DNA of 33,247 bases from assembly GCF_001368795.1 (NCBI RefSeq), contig NZ_LN831199.1:613294-646540 (forward strand), given 5' to 3'. The notes beneath the pieces are model-generated. The model was given only the letters and a program-made list of their open reading frames with translations. It did no database searches and was not told where the DNA came from. This document shows, in pieces, positions 14,804 to 23,136 of this stretch (position 1 is the stretch's first letter; each line of letters opens with the position of its first letter). The DNA is from Paenibacillus ihuae. GTDB lineage: Bacteria; Bacillota; Bacilli; Paenibacillales; Paenibacillaceae. A program made the translations under genes and the position numbers.

Positions 14804-16690
14804 TTATCCTTTCGCCGCCGTTACTCGGTTGTAATGCTCTAAGTGCACAAGTAGAATCGAAATGTCAGCCGGTGTGACTCCGGCAATCCGTGAAGCTTGT
14901 CCGATAGATATCGGGGCAATCTTCGTCAGCTTCTGCCGGGCTTCCATAGCCAGCCCATGAATCTCATTATAGTTAATATCATCCGGGATTTTCTTCTTTT
15001 CCATCTTTTGCAGCTTTTCCACATGTGCCAGCTGTTTCTCAATATATCCTGCATATTTAATCTGAATCTCTACCTGCTCCTTCATCTCTTCATCAAGGAA
15101 TTCAGGGGCTGGAGATATTTGATCAACAAAGCTGTAAGCAAGCTCGGGACGGCGCATCAGTGTAAGCAGGTTACTGCCATCTACAATAGCGGCAGACTCG
15201 AACGCTGCTAATACTTCATTGACTTCTACCGGTTTTACTTTTGTTTCTTTAAGCCGGACAATTTCACGTTCGACTGTTTCCTTTTTATTAAGGAAGGCTT
15301 CATAACGCTGCTGCGGTATCAAACCAATCTCATAGCCAATAGGCGTCAACCGCAGGTCGGCATTGTCATGACGAAGCAGCAACCGGTATTCTGCCCGTGA
15401 TGTAAGAAGACGGTACGGCTCATTAGTTCCTTTAGTCACCAGATCATCAATCAGCACTCCAATATAACCTTGGGAACGATCGAGAATCACCGGTTCTTTC
15501 TCCTGCACTTTACGGGCAGCATTAATGCCGGCCATTACGCCTTGTCCAGCTGCTTCCTCATATCCGGATGTGCCATTGATCTGTCCTGCAGTGAACAGTC
15601 CCGGCAGACGCTTGGTTTCGAGTGAAGGCCACAGCTGGGTAGGGACCATCGCATCATATTCAATCGCATAGCCGTTACGCATCATTTCTACCTTTTCCAT
15701 TCCCGGGATAGAGCGAAGCACTGCTAATTGAACATCCTCCGGCAGACTGGTGGAAAGACCCTGTACATAGTACTCCGAAGTGTTTTTTCCTTCCGGTTCA
15801 AGAAAAATCTGGTGTTGCGACTTGTCGCTAAACCGGACCACCTTGTCTTCAATGGAAGGGCAGTAACGCGGACCTGTTCCTTCAATAATACCGGTAAACA
15901 TTGGAGCACGGTGAAGATTGTCATTAATGATCTGATGCGTCACTGGAGAAGTGTAGGTCAGCCAGCAAGGAAGTTGTTCGTTTTGCGACGATTTAGTTTC
16001 AAAAGAAAAGAACTTCGGCTTATCATCACCCGGCTGAATTTCTGTCTTGGAGAAATCAATCGTATCTTTATGCACACGCGGCGGTGTTCCGGTCTTAAAG
16101 CGAACCAGATCGAAGCCCAGCTCACGCAGGTTTTCCGACAGGCGTACTGAAGGCTGCTGATTGTTTGGTCCGCTCTCATAAGTCAGCTCACCCATAATTA
16201 CTTTTCCGCGCAAATAAGTTCCGGTCGTCAAAATAACAGTCTTACTACGGTATATAGTACCAGTCTTTGTAATCACACCGGCACAGTGTCCGTCTTCAAC
16301 GATTAGTTCCTCTACCATTCCCTGACGAAGCGTCAGGTTAGGTGTCTTCTCCATCGTTTCTTTCATGGCATGCTGATAAAGGAATTTATCCGCCTGCGCG
16401 CGCAGGGCATGAACTGCTGGTCCTTTACCGGTATTGAGCATCCGCAGCTGAATAAAAGTCTTGTCGATGTTACGGCCCATTTCTCCGCCAAGCGCATCGA
16501 TTTCACGGACTACATGTCCTTTGGCCGGACCGCCAATCGAAGGATTACACGGCATGAATGCCACCATATCCAGGTTAATAGTAATCATCAAAGTGTTGCA
16601 GCCCATCCGGGCTGCAGCCAGTGCAGCTTCGCAGCCGGCATGCCCGGCGCCTATGACCACTACGTCATAGCTGCCTCCTTCATAGCTCAT
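14804..16690 (-). CDS. mnmG: tRNA uridine-5-carboxymethylaminomethyl modification enzyme MnmG
   Basis: MnmG (GidA) is a FAD enzyme that, with MnmE, modifies wobble U34 of certain tRNAs. The 628-residue protein opens with the dinucleotide-binding motif [17 protein letters not shown], then [21 protein letters not shown]. It has the catalytic-Cys region [13 protein letters not shown] and a second Gly-rich motif near [12 protein letters not shown]. Length is normal. The ATG has TAGGAGGA upstream. It is followed directly by rsmG and preceded by mnmE after 89 bases. Confidence 0.97.
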   Translation of the reverse strand: MSYEGGSYDVVVIGAGHAGCEAALAAARMGCNTLMITINLDMVAFMPCNPSIGGPAKGHVVREIDALGGEMGRNIDKTFIQLRMLNTGKGPAVHALRAQADKFLYQHAMKETMEKTPNLTLRQGMVEELIVEDGHCAGVITKTGTIYRSKTVILTTGTYLRGKVIMGELTYESGPNNQQPSVRLSENLRELGFDLVRFKTGTPPRVHKDTIDFSKTEIQPGDDKPKFFSFETKSSQNEQLPCWLTYTSPVTHQIINDNLHRAPMFTGIIEGTGPRYCPSIEDKVVRFSDKSQHQIFLEPEGKNTSEYYVQGLSTSLPEDVQLAVLRSIPGMEKVEMMRNGYAIEYDAMVPTQLWPSLETKRLPGLFTAGQINGTSGYEEAAGQGVMAGINAARKVQEKEPVILDRSQGYIGVLIDDLVTKGTNEPYRLLTSRAEYRLLLRHDNADLRLTPIGYEIGLIPQQRYEAFLNKKETVEREIVRLKETKVKPVEVNEVLAAFESAAIVDGSNLLTLMRRPELAYSFVDQISPAPEFLDEEMKEQVEIQIKYAGYIEKQLAHVEKLQKMEKKKIPDDINYNEIHGLAMEARQKLTKIAPISIGQASRIAGVTPADISILLVHLEHYNRVTAAKG

Positions 16691-16779
16691 CTCTTATTCC
16701 TCCTAATAGCTTCATATAACAAGCTTGATTATATAGTTTTATGCAGAACAAGGATCCCATCCGGACCCCTTGCCGCATA

Positions 16780-18156
16780 TTATTTGCCCAGACAGAACTG
16801 CGAGAAAATCTGGTCTAGCAGCGAATCAGCAGCGGTATCACCGATAATCTCCCCAAGCTGCTCCCAAGCCAGACGCACGTCAATTTGAATCATATCAATT
16901 GGAACAAACATATCAGCTGCTTCAAAAGCATCCTGCAGCGATTTATACGCTTTTTTGAGCAAGGCGATATGCCGTACATTACTGACATAAGTAAGATCGC
17001 CCGATTCCAGTTTGCCGCCGAAAAACAGCTCCGAAATGGCTTCCTCCAGCTTATCCAGCCCTTCCTCCTCCAGCACCGACATCGGCACAATGCTCGATTC
17101 GTCAAAGAACGTAAGCAGCTTGGCTTTGTCCAGGCGTGGCGGTAAGTCCATTTTATTCATGATGACTAAGGCTTGTCTACCGTGGATTTGTTCCATTAGT
17201 GCCAATTCATCCTCATGCAATTCTTCATTTGTATTAAGGACAAGCAGGATCAGATCAGCATCACTGAAAGCTGCCTTGGAACGTTCTACACCGATTTTCT
17301 CAACGACATCCATGGTTTCCCGGATACCGGCGGTATCCAGGAGCTTCAGTGGGATATTGTTGATCGTTACATATTCTTCTATTACATCACGCGTTGTTCC
17401 CGGAATATCGGTTACAATCGCTTTGTTGTCACGGGCAAGCGCATTAAGCAAGGAGGACTTGCCGACATTAGGGCGGCCGACAATGGCCGTCGTAATACCT
17501 TCACGCAGAATTTTTCCTTCATTGGCCGTCTTCAGCAGCTTATTGATACCTTCCATTACCTCACTGCTTTTCTCTTTAATGAACTCGGCCGTAAATTCTT
17601 CCACATCATGCTCAGGATAATCAATATTCACTTCAATGTGAGCCAGAGTCTCTATAAGGGTATGGCGCAAACTCTTGATCCGCTCGGATAACGATCCGCT
17701 GACCTGTTTCAGGGCAACGGAAAATGCACGGTCCGATTTTGAACGAATCAAATCTATGACCGCTTCCGCCTGAGAGAGATCAATCCGCCCGCCCAGAAAA
17801 GCGCGCTTGGTGAATTCACCCGGCTCGGCTAATCGGATATCCTGCTGCAGAAGCAGATCCATCACTCTTCTGACTGAGATCACTCCGCCATGGGCACTGA
17901 TCTCCACTACATCCTCTGTTGTGAAGGATCGTGGTCCCTTCATTACAGTCACCAGGACCTCTTCCATCCGTTCTCCGTCCACCGGGTTAATAATATGACC
18001 ATAATGAACGGTATGAGAAGCTACTTCCGTAAGCGGGGTTGTACTGCGGAACAAAGGGGCAACCTCAGATATAGCTTCCGGTCCGCTCACGCGGATAATT
18101 GCAATTCCGCCCTCGCCCAGTGCCGTCGATACGGCAGCAATGGTGTCACTAAGCAT
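16780..18156 (-). CDS. mnmE: tRNA modification GTPase MnmE
   Basis: MnmE is the folate- and GTP-dependent partner of MnmG for U34 modification. The chosen ATG at 18156 gives 458 residues, starting MLSDTIAAVSTALGEGG; the GTG four codons earlier lies in the ribosome-binding site GAGGTGA. The N-terminal domain binds tetrahydrofolate. The inserted GTPase domain shows GRPNVGKSS (G1), DIPGTTRD (G2), DTAGIRE (G3) and NKMD (G4). The C-terminus ends CLGK, the conserved Cys motif. Confidence 0.97.
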   Translation of the reverse strand: MLSDTIAAVSTALGEGGIAIIRVSGPEAISEVAPLFRSTTPLTEVASHTVHYGHIINPVDGERMEEVLVTVMKGPRSFTTEDVVEISAHGGVISVRRVMDLLLQQDIRLAEPGEFTKRAFLGGRIDLSQAEAVIDLIRSKSDRAFSVALKQVSGSLSERIKSLRHTLIETLAHIEVNIDYPEHDVEEFTAEFIKEKSSEVMEGINKLLKTANEGKILREGITTAIVGRPNVGKSSLLNALARDNKAIVTDIPGTTRDVIEEYVTINNIPLKLLDTAGIRETMDVVEKIGVERSKAAFSDADLILLVLNTNEELHEDELALMEQIHGRQALVIMNKMDLPPRLDKAKLLTFFDESSIVPMSVLEEEGLDKLEEAISELFFGGKLESGDLTYVSNVRHIALLKKAYKSLQDAFEAADMFVPIDMIQIDVRLAWEQLGEIIGDTAADSLLDQIFSQFCLGK

Positions 18157-18219
18157 GCTGTTTCTCACCTCATTATATTGTTTAATTTAGAATGTGAATT
18201 CCGAAAATCTTATGGTTCT

Positions 18220-18260
18220 AAAAAAAACAATGACCCCTTACATTGGTCAAGGAGTCATTG
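18220..18260 (-). terminator. Intrinsic terminator between jag and mnmE
   Basis: On the minus strand CAATGACTCCTT and AAGGGGTCATTG form a stem with one mismatch, followed by eight T. It lies 15 bases past the jag stop and 64 bases before the mnmE start. The yidC-jag unit therefore ends here, at least in part. Confidence 0.8.
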
Positions 18261-18275
18261 CGGCTGTATTCATCT

Positions 18276-19010
18276 CTACTTCAATGTTATAACGACGCGC
18301 CGGTTAGGTTCTTCACCTTTGCTAAGCGTGCTGACTTGACGATGATCCTGCAGCCTGGAATGGATAATCTTACGCTCCTGTGGCGACATGGGCTCCAGCA
18401 CAACCTCTTTACGGGTCCGAACTACACGGCCAGCCAACCGGTCAGCCAGTTCTTCTAATGTCTTCTTGCGGCGTTCGCGGAAATTCTCCGCATCAAGCAC
18501 CAGACGGATGAAACTGTCAGAATAACGGTTGGCCACAATATTAGCCAAATACTGCAGAGCATCGAGAGTTTGTCCTCTTCTGCCAATCAGGAGGCCGAGA
18601 TCCGGACCGGAGATTTGCAGAATGGTCGATTCCTTGGTATGAACGATTTCCACTTCCACTGTGAGCCCCATGCTCTTGGCGACATCTACAATGAAATGAA
18701 CGGCCTCTTGGTAAGCTTCCTCCACCGGTTGTCCGGAATCTTGGCGCGGCACACCGCCGCCAGCCTCCTGTTTGCTCTCTCGTGTTGACTGCTGAGGCAG
18801 TGACGGAGCACTCGCCGCTGACGCCGGTGCGGCTTCGGTAATCAAGGTGAGTTCCACCTTGGCACTTTTCGCACCGATCAATCCAAGGAATCCTTTTGAC
18901 GGCTGTTCAAGTACGTTGACCGTTACCCGGTCCTTTTGAACTCCAAGCTGGCCCAGTCCCCGTTCCACAGCTTCTTCAATGGTTTTCCCTGTTGCGACGA
19001 CTTTGCTCAT
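18276..19010 (-). CDS. jag: RNA-binding protein Jag (KhpB/EloR)
   Basis: Jag/KhpB is an RNA-binding protein tied to cell elongation in Gram-positive bacteria. The 244-residue sequence has an N-terminal Jag_N domain (MSKVVATGKTIEEAVERGL), then a Ser/Pro/Gln-rich linker (about 75-110). A KH domain follows with the GRRGQTLDALQYL loop, where GxxG is GRRG, and a C-terminal R3H domain with RKIIHSRLQDH. The start overlaps the yidC stop by four bases, so translation is coupled. Confidence 0.94.
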   Translation of the reverse strand: MSKVVATGKTIEEAVERGLGQLGVQKDRVTVNVLEQPSKGFLGLIGAKSAKVELTLITEAAPASAASAPSLPQQSTRESKQEAGGGVPRQDSGQPVEEAYQEAVHFIVDVAKSMGLTVEVEIVHTKESTILQISGPDLGLLIGRRGQTLDALQYLANIVANRYSDSFIRLVLDAENFRERRKKTLEELADRLAGRVVRTRKEVVLEPMSPQERKIIHSRLQDHRQVSTLSKGEEPNRRVVITLK

Positions 19011-19912
19011 TTTGACTTTTTGGCCCCCTTCGTTGCTTTGCCGCTATTGCCTTTGGCAGCAGGAGTAACATCCTTGCGAGCGCTTGTACCCTTGCCCTTC
19101 ACAAGATTAATTTCTTTGCCGGTATCGGCAGCTGCGACAGCCAATTTGGTCTTATCGTTGTTGCGGTATAAGAAGTAGTTCTGAATGATGGTATAGATGT
19201 TGCTGTATACCCAGTACAAAGGAAGAGCAGCCGGGAAGTTGTACGACATGATGAATATCAGAACCGGATATACCATCATCATGAACTGCATCGGACCCTG
19301 CTGCTGAACCGGATTCATTTTGGTCATCATCCGGGTCTGGAGGAACGTTGTAGCCGCAGCTAGCAGCGGCAGGATAAACAATTTATCCGGTTCCCCCAGC
19401 TGAAGCCATAAGAAAGAATGCTCCCGCAGATCAGGGTTATAATAAATCGAGTTGTAAAGCGCGATAAAAATCGGCATTTGCACAATCAGCGGCAGACAGC
19501 CTGCCATAGGGTTAACTTTGTTCTCCTGGAAGAGACGCATTGTTTCCTGCTGCACCTTTTCAGGCTCATCTTTATATTTTTTCTTAATCTTCTCGAGTTC
19601 CGGTTGAATGGCCTGCATCGCACGCGAGCTCTTCACCTGTTTCATGGTAAGCGGCAAAATTAACGTGCGGACAATGATAACCATTACAAGGACGGCCAGT
19701 CCATATTGTCCATTAAACCACTTTGCGAACGTATCGAGGGCGATGGCGAAATAATAAACTACATTACTTTGCCAGAAGCCTCCGTTTTTTAAATCCTCCG
19801 TTGTGTGCGTCACTGCAGTTGACGGAGAGCATCCCGACAAAACAGCGATCATTAGAACCATTAACCCGAGGAGAAGAAACATTTTTCCTCGTTTAGTCTT
19901 CAATAGAGACAC
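19007..19912 (-). CDS. yidC: Membrane protein insertase YidC (SpoIIIJ type)
   Basis: YidC inserts membrane proteins with or without SecYEG; the SpoIIIJ form is needed for forespore sigma-G activation in Bacillus. The 301-residue protein has a lipoprotein signal (lipobox LSGC, Cys28), five expected membrane segments and the hydrophilic-groove Arg in IIVRTLILPLTMKQ (R82). The cytoplasmic hairpin contains KKKYKDEPEKVQQE, and the conserved segment NPMAGCLPLIVQMPIFIAL is present. The basic tail (GKATKGAKKSK) could contact ribosomes. The start is GTG with GAGGGG eight bases upstream. Confidence 0.95.
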   Translation of the reverse strand: MSLLKTKRGKMFLLLGLMVLMIAVLSGCSPSTAVTHTTEDLKNGGFWQSNVVYYFAIALDTFAKWFNGQYGLAVLVMVIIVRTLILPLTMKQVKSSRAMQAIQPELEKIKKKYKDEPEKVQQETMRLFQENKVNPMAGCLPLIVQMPIFIALYNSIYYNPDLREHSFLWLQLGEPDKLFILPLLAAATTFLQTRMMTKMNPVQQQGPMQFMMMVYPVLIFIMSYNFPAALPLYWVYSNIYTIIQNYFLYRNNDKTKLAVAAADTGKEINLVKGKGTSARKDVTPAAKGNSGKATKGAKKSK

Positions 19913-19998
19913 TTCAAAACCCCTCTCTTAAACATTCCATTGCACCGTAAATCATACCATAATTATGAATACAAATAAACAAGCCTCTTCCGCAGCCA

Positions 19999-20349
19999 TT
20001 ACTTGCGTGAAGCCTTGAGCAGCTTGGCTTTGCGCAGCACATGGAGGGCACTTTTCTCGAGCTCCGCATAATCCATGTTTAGGGCTCCTTTTCTCACGAT
20101 AAATACCATATCCAGCCCGCCGGCAATTTCCGGCTCGTGATGACGGACAATTTCCTTCACCAGTCGTCTCATCCGGTTGCGGACGACGGCGTTTCCGACC
20201 TTTTTGCTGACCGACACACCAAGCCGGAACCGCTCCACCTCTTTTCTGCTGAACCAGTACACAACAAACTGATGATTCGCAAATGACTTCCCATGGCGGT
20301 ATACGCGGCTGAAGTCCGCACGGTTTCGTAATCGTAAACTTTTGTGCAC
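19999..20349 (-). CDS. rnpA: Ribonuclease P protein component
   Basis: RnpA assists the RNase P RNA in maturing tRNA 5' ends. The 116-residue protein is highly basic, starting MHKSLRLRNRADFSRVYRHG and carrying the RNA-binding RNR motif in KKVGNAVVRNRMRRLVKE. The start is GTG with TAGGAG seven bases upstream. In most bacteria rpmH lies directly upstream; here 434 bases with a terminator and palindromic repeats separate the two genes, so rnpA likely has its own promoter. Confidence 0.96.
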   Translation of the reverse strand: MHKSLRLRNRADFSRVYRHGKSFANHQFVVYWFSRKEVERFRLGVSVSKKVGNAVVRNRMRRLVKEIVRHHEPEIAGGLDMVFIVRKGALNMDYAELEKSALHVLRKAKLLKASRK

Positions 20350-20490
20350 GGGAATCTCCTATTCAAATACCGGGCTTTAGGGAAGCTCCGGAAATTTATC
20401 TTCTAATTAGTATAGTCATCCGGCTGCCGCCATAAACGGCTTGTCCGGGATCAAGCATGTTCTTCATTATATCTGCGTATACATAAGAAG

Positions 20491-20529
20491 AAACGGCCTT
20501 GCCGTCCTTTTTAGGGAGGTATCCGTTTC
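20491..20529. repeat. Palindromic element, copy 1
   Basis: A 39-bp element with AAACGG at one end and CCGTTT at the other, ending TATCCGTTTC. An inner TCC/GGA pair can extend the stem. It has the same length, ends and inner pair as copy 2, but most of the middle differs. Confidence 0.55.
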
Positions 20530-20583
20530 AGCGAGAAAGAGAAGGATAATTTAGAGTATGACACTTATAAATTCTTATCTGTT

Positions 20584-20626
20584 AAAAAAGGCCCGCAAAG
20601 TGTAGCCAGGAGCCTTTGCAGAGCCT
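20584..20626 (-). terminator. Terminator-like hairpin between rpmH and rnpA
   Basis: On the minus strand AGGC-TGCAAAG pairs with CTTTGC-GCCT around an internal loop and is followed by TTTTTT (20584-20589). It is a second terminator after that of rpmH, with no coding gene between them. A small RNA or attenuated leader is possible. Confidence 0.5.
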
Positions 20627-20651
20627 AAAAAGTGTCCATTCACAAATAAGA

Positions 20652-20690
20652 AAACGGCTTTCTTCCATATAACAGGACGATATCCGTTTC
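20652..20690. repeat. Palindromic element, copy 2
   Basis: A 39-bp element with AAACGG/CCGTTT ends and an inner TCC/GGA pair, ending TATCCGTTTC like copy 1, which lies 161 bp away. A degenerate relative begins with AAACGG at 20965. Confidence 0.55.
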
Positions 20691-20744
20691 TGCCCTATAT
20701 AAGGAAGCAAAAAATACAGATCTGCATTTATGCCCCCTTATATT

Positions 20745-20770
20745 TAAAAAAGGACCACCGCAGTGGTCCC
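20745..20770 (-). terminator. Terminator of rpmH
   Basis: On the minus strand GGACCAC and GTGGTCC pair around a four-base loop, then TTTTTT follows, 14 bases past the rpmH stop. Confidence 0.88.
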
Positions 20771-20783
20771 TAAGTGGCCTAAC

Positions 20784-20918
20784 TTACGCACTCAAAACTT
20801 TTCTGCCTTTCAGGCGGCGGGCTGCCAGCACTTTACGGCCGTTTTTCGTGCTCATTCTTTTGCGGAAACCATGCACCTTCTTGCGTTTGCTCACATTCGG
20901 TTTGAACGTCGGTCTCAT
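20784..20918 (-). CDS. rpmH: 50S ribosomal protein L34
   Basis: L34 is a small, very basic large-subunit protein. Reading the minus strand gives 44 residues: [18 protein letters not shown] at the N-terminus, then [17 protein letters not shown] and LKGRKVLSA at the end, the full and typical length. GGGAGGTG precedes the ATG. Its place just left of the dnaA origin region is universal in Bacillales. Confidence 0.97.
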   Translation of the reverse strand: MRPTFKPNVSKRKKVHGFRKRMSTKNGRKVLAARRLKGRKVLSA

Positions 20919-21261
20919 GTATTGCACCTCCCTTACAGGATCTTAATTACTGTCATATTAGCAGAAACGGTCTAAGCCGCCCTTTTGAGTAGGGACAGTA
21001 TCTACAAGTATTATCAATTAAATTTGGAGACATATCCTCACAGAAAACACCTTTATATATTTAAACACAGAATCGTCCCAAAAGTCAACCGTTTCTCTGT
21101 ACTCCCTCCTCCTGTCCGCAGATTGTTTATCCACAGTCCTTTAGATTCAAAAAACTAATCCACAAGCTTTTACAGTTATCCACCTGTGACTAAAAAATAA
21201 ATCCACATTCACAAAAGTGAGCACAACCTGTGTATAAAAAAATAGGGGACATGACGGAACC

Positions 21262-21268
21262 TGTCGAA
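21262..21268 (+). promoter_or_regulatory. Spo0A-box-like 7-mer in oriC
   Basis: TGTCGAA is an exact 0A box. Spo0A binding at oriC is known in B. subtilis, where it restrains initiation at sporulation. Function here is inferred from the position. Confidence 0.4.
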
Positions 21269-21532
21269 CGGTAAACAAATTATCAACAATATGTAGTGGT
21301 GTTCTTAAAAATTATACACAAGTGATTGAATTTGTGGATAAAATGGCTCGGCTCATTGAAAAACAAGGGTGGTTTTGCTATGATGGTATTACTTTTGAAT
21401 GTGAATAGATTTGTTTGTTCTCTATATTATCAACAAGCTGTGGATAAAGTTGTGAACAATTCAAATTTATCCATATTTTTTTGTCTCTTGATATTGCATA
21501 TTGGGGATAAGATTCAGCACGAACCCATTTTC

Positions 21533-21539
21533 TTCGACA
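21533..21539 (-). promoter_or_regulatory. Spo0A-box-like 7-mer before dnaA
   Basis: TTCGACA is an exact 0A box on the minus strand, 53 bp before the dnaA start codon. Function is inferred. Confidence 0.4.
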
Positions 21540-21592
21540 TTTCCACTTCATGGCTGACGCCACATTTGGAAGATTTAAAGGAGTGACAGTCT

Positions 21593-22939
21593 GTGGACAG
21601 CCATACTTCCGAATTATGGCAGCAAATTTTATCGATTATTCAAACTAAACTAAGCAAACCGAGTTTTGATACATGGTTTAAAGCGACGAAAGCATTATCG
21701 TTTAGCTCTCAGGCCCTTATCATCTCGGCACCTACAACTTTTGCCGTAGAATGGCTGGAAAGTCGTTACACAAAACTGGTAGGAGCTACAGTTTATGAGG
21801 TTACCGGACAACAGGTGGACGTCAAATTTGTAATTGAGGAGAACAAACCCTCAGAGCCTGTAATTCAACAGATGGCGCCTTCGCCTGCAGTATCGCGTGA
21901 AGAAGCGCAGACCCATCTGCTTAATCCGAAATATACGTTCGATACGTTCGTAATCGGTTCCGGCAACCGTTTTGCGCATGCAGCCTCGCTGGCTGTGGCC
22001 GAAGCGCCGGCCAAGGCTTATAACCCCCTCTTCTTGTACGGCGGCGTGGGACTGGGAAAAACCCACTTAATGCATGCCATCGGGCACTATGTGCTGGAAC
22101 ATAACCCTAACAATAAGGTTATCTACATCTCGTCCGAGAAATTTACGAATGAGTTCATCAATTCCATCCGTGACAACCGCGGCGAAAGCTTCCGCAACAA
22201 ATACCGCAATGTTGACATTCTGCTAATTGACGATATTCAATTCCTGGCCGGCAAAGAGTCTACGCAGGAGGAATTTTTCCATACGTTTAACGCTCTGCAT
22301 GAAGAACGCAAGCAAATCATCATCTCCAGTGACCGTCCGCCAAAGGAAATTCCAACACTGGAAGAACGGCTGCGCTCCCGGTTTGAATGGGGACTTATTA
22401 CCGATATTCAGCCGCCGGATCTGGAGACGCGGATTGCCATTCTGCGTAAAAAGGCCAAAGCGGAGAACCTTGACATCCCCAATGAGGCAATGATGTATAT
22501 CGCTAACCAGATTGATACGAATATCCGTGAGCTGGAAGGCGCGCTGATCCGGGTTGTGGCTTACTCCTCACTAACCAACCAGGATGTAACCACTCATCTG
22601 GCAGCCGAGGCACTGAAGGACATTATCCCGTCCAGCCGGCCAAAAATGATCACCATCGGTGATATTCAGCAAAAGGTCGGAGAATACTACAATTTGCGCA
22701 TGGAAGATTTCAAAGCGCGCAAACGTACCAAAGCCGTCGCTTTTCCGCGGCAAATCGCAATGTATCTCTCGCGTGAACTAACGGATTATTCGCTGCCTAA
22801 GATTGGCGAAGCCTTTGGAGGACGCGATCATACAACTGTAATTCATGCCCATGAGAAGATAACACAGTCATTAAAGGTCGATCAGGAGTTGTACAAAGTG
22901 GTCAATAATCTTGCGGAGAAAATTAAAAATCCTTCCTAA
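21593..22939 (+). CDS. dnaA: Chromosomal replication initiator DnaA
   Basis: DnaA binds DnaA boxes, forms an ATP filament and opens the origin. The 448-residue protein has domain I (about 1-80), which binds partner proteins, and a linker. The AAA+ core carries Walker [10 protein letters not shown] and Walker [14 protein letters not shown]. Domain IV has the DNA-binding signature [17 protein letters not shown]. The start is GTG with AAGGAG nine bases upstream. Confidence 0.98.
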   Translation: MDSHTSELWQQILSIIQTKLSKPSFDTWFKATKALSFSSQALIISAPTTFAVEWLESRYTKLVGATVYEVTGQQVDVKFVIEENKPSEPVIQQMAPSPAVSREEAQTHLLNPKYTFDTFVIGSGNRFAHAASLAVAEAPAKAYNPLFLYGGVGLGKTHLMHAIGHYVLEHNPNNKVIYISSEKFTNEFINSIRDNRGESFRNKYRNVDILLIDDIQFLAGKESTQEEFFHTFNALHEERKQIIISSDRPPKEIPTLEERLRSRFEWGLITDIQPPDLETRIAILRKKAKAENLDIPNEAMMYIANQIDTNIRELEGALIRVVAYSSLTNQDVTTHLAAEALKDIIPSSRPKMITIGDIQQKVGEYYNLRMEDFKARKRTKAVAFPRQIAMYLSRELTDYSLPKIGEAFGGRDHTTVIHAHEKITQSLKVDQELYKVVNNLAEKIKNPS

Positions 22940-22953
22940 GAGGAACAAAGAGC

Positions 22954-23070
22954 CTATACACAATCTATACACATGTGGGTAGGCTTAATTTTATGCTGTT
23001 TAAGGGAGTTATCCACATAAACGGAGCCCCTACTACTAATACTATTAAAGATCTATAATAATTCATCTTC
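22954..23070 (+). other. oriC: oriC unwinding region: DnaA boxes, DnaA-trios and AT-rich DUE
   Basis: Two CTATACACA boxes (22954-22962 and 22965-22973) are spaced 11 bp apart, about one helical turn. A perfect TTATCCACA lies at 23009-23017. A short GC strip (GGAGCCCC, 23023-23030) leads into CTA CTA CTA ATA CTA TTA (23030-23047), which on the other strand is a 3'-GAT-type DnaA-trio run. An AT-rich tract follows to about 23063. This is the order of the known Bacillus basal unwinding system. Confidence 0.9.
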
Positions 23071-23136
23071 TAAGAGCAGGTTTCAAAGAGGATAAACGTA
23101 AGCCTATTTCCCAACTTTTCAGCTAGGAGTGAAATC

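Larger units (their letters stand above)
20919..21592 (+). other. oriC: Upstream part of oriC (rpmH-dnaA intergenic DnaA-box region)
   Basis: This AT-rich 674-bp stretch holds five exact DnaA boxes (TTATNCACA): 21127-21135 (+), 21229-21237 (-), 21312-21320 (+), 21333-21341 (-) and 21439-21447 (-). One-mismatch boxes lie at 21156, 21176, 21280, 21427, 21467 and 21502. It corresponds to the incA/incB part of the bipartite Bacillus origin and should also hold the autoregulated dnaA promoter, whose -35/-10 I could not fix. No coding gene is supported. Confidence 0.93.

Noticed and set aside
21326-21586. Open frame of 86 codons upstream of dnaA on the plus strand
   Set aside because: It covers DnaA boxes in the origin, has no ribosome-binding site and no recognisable protein family; composition follows the AT-rich DNA.
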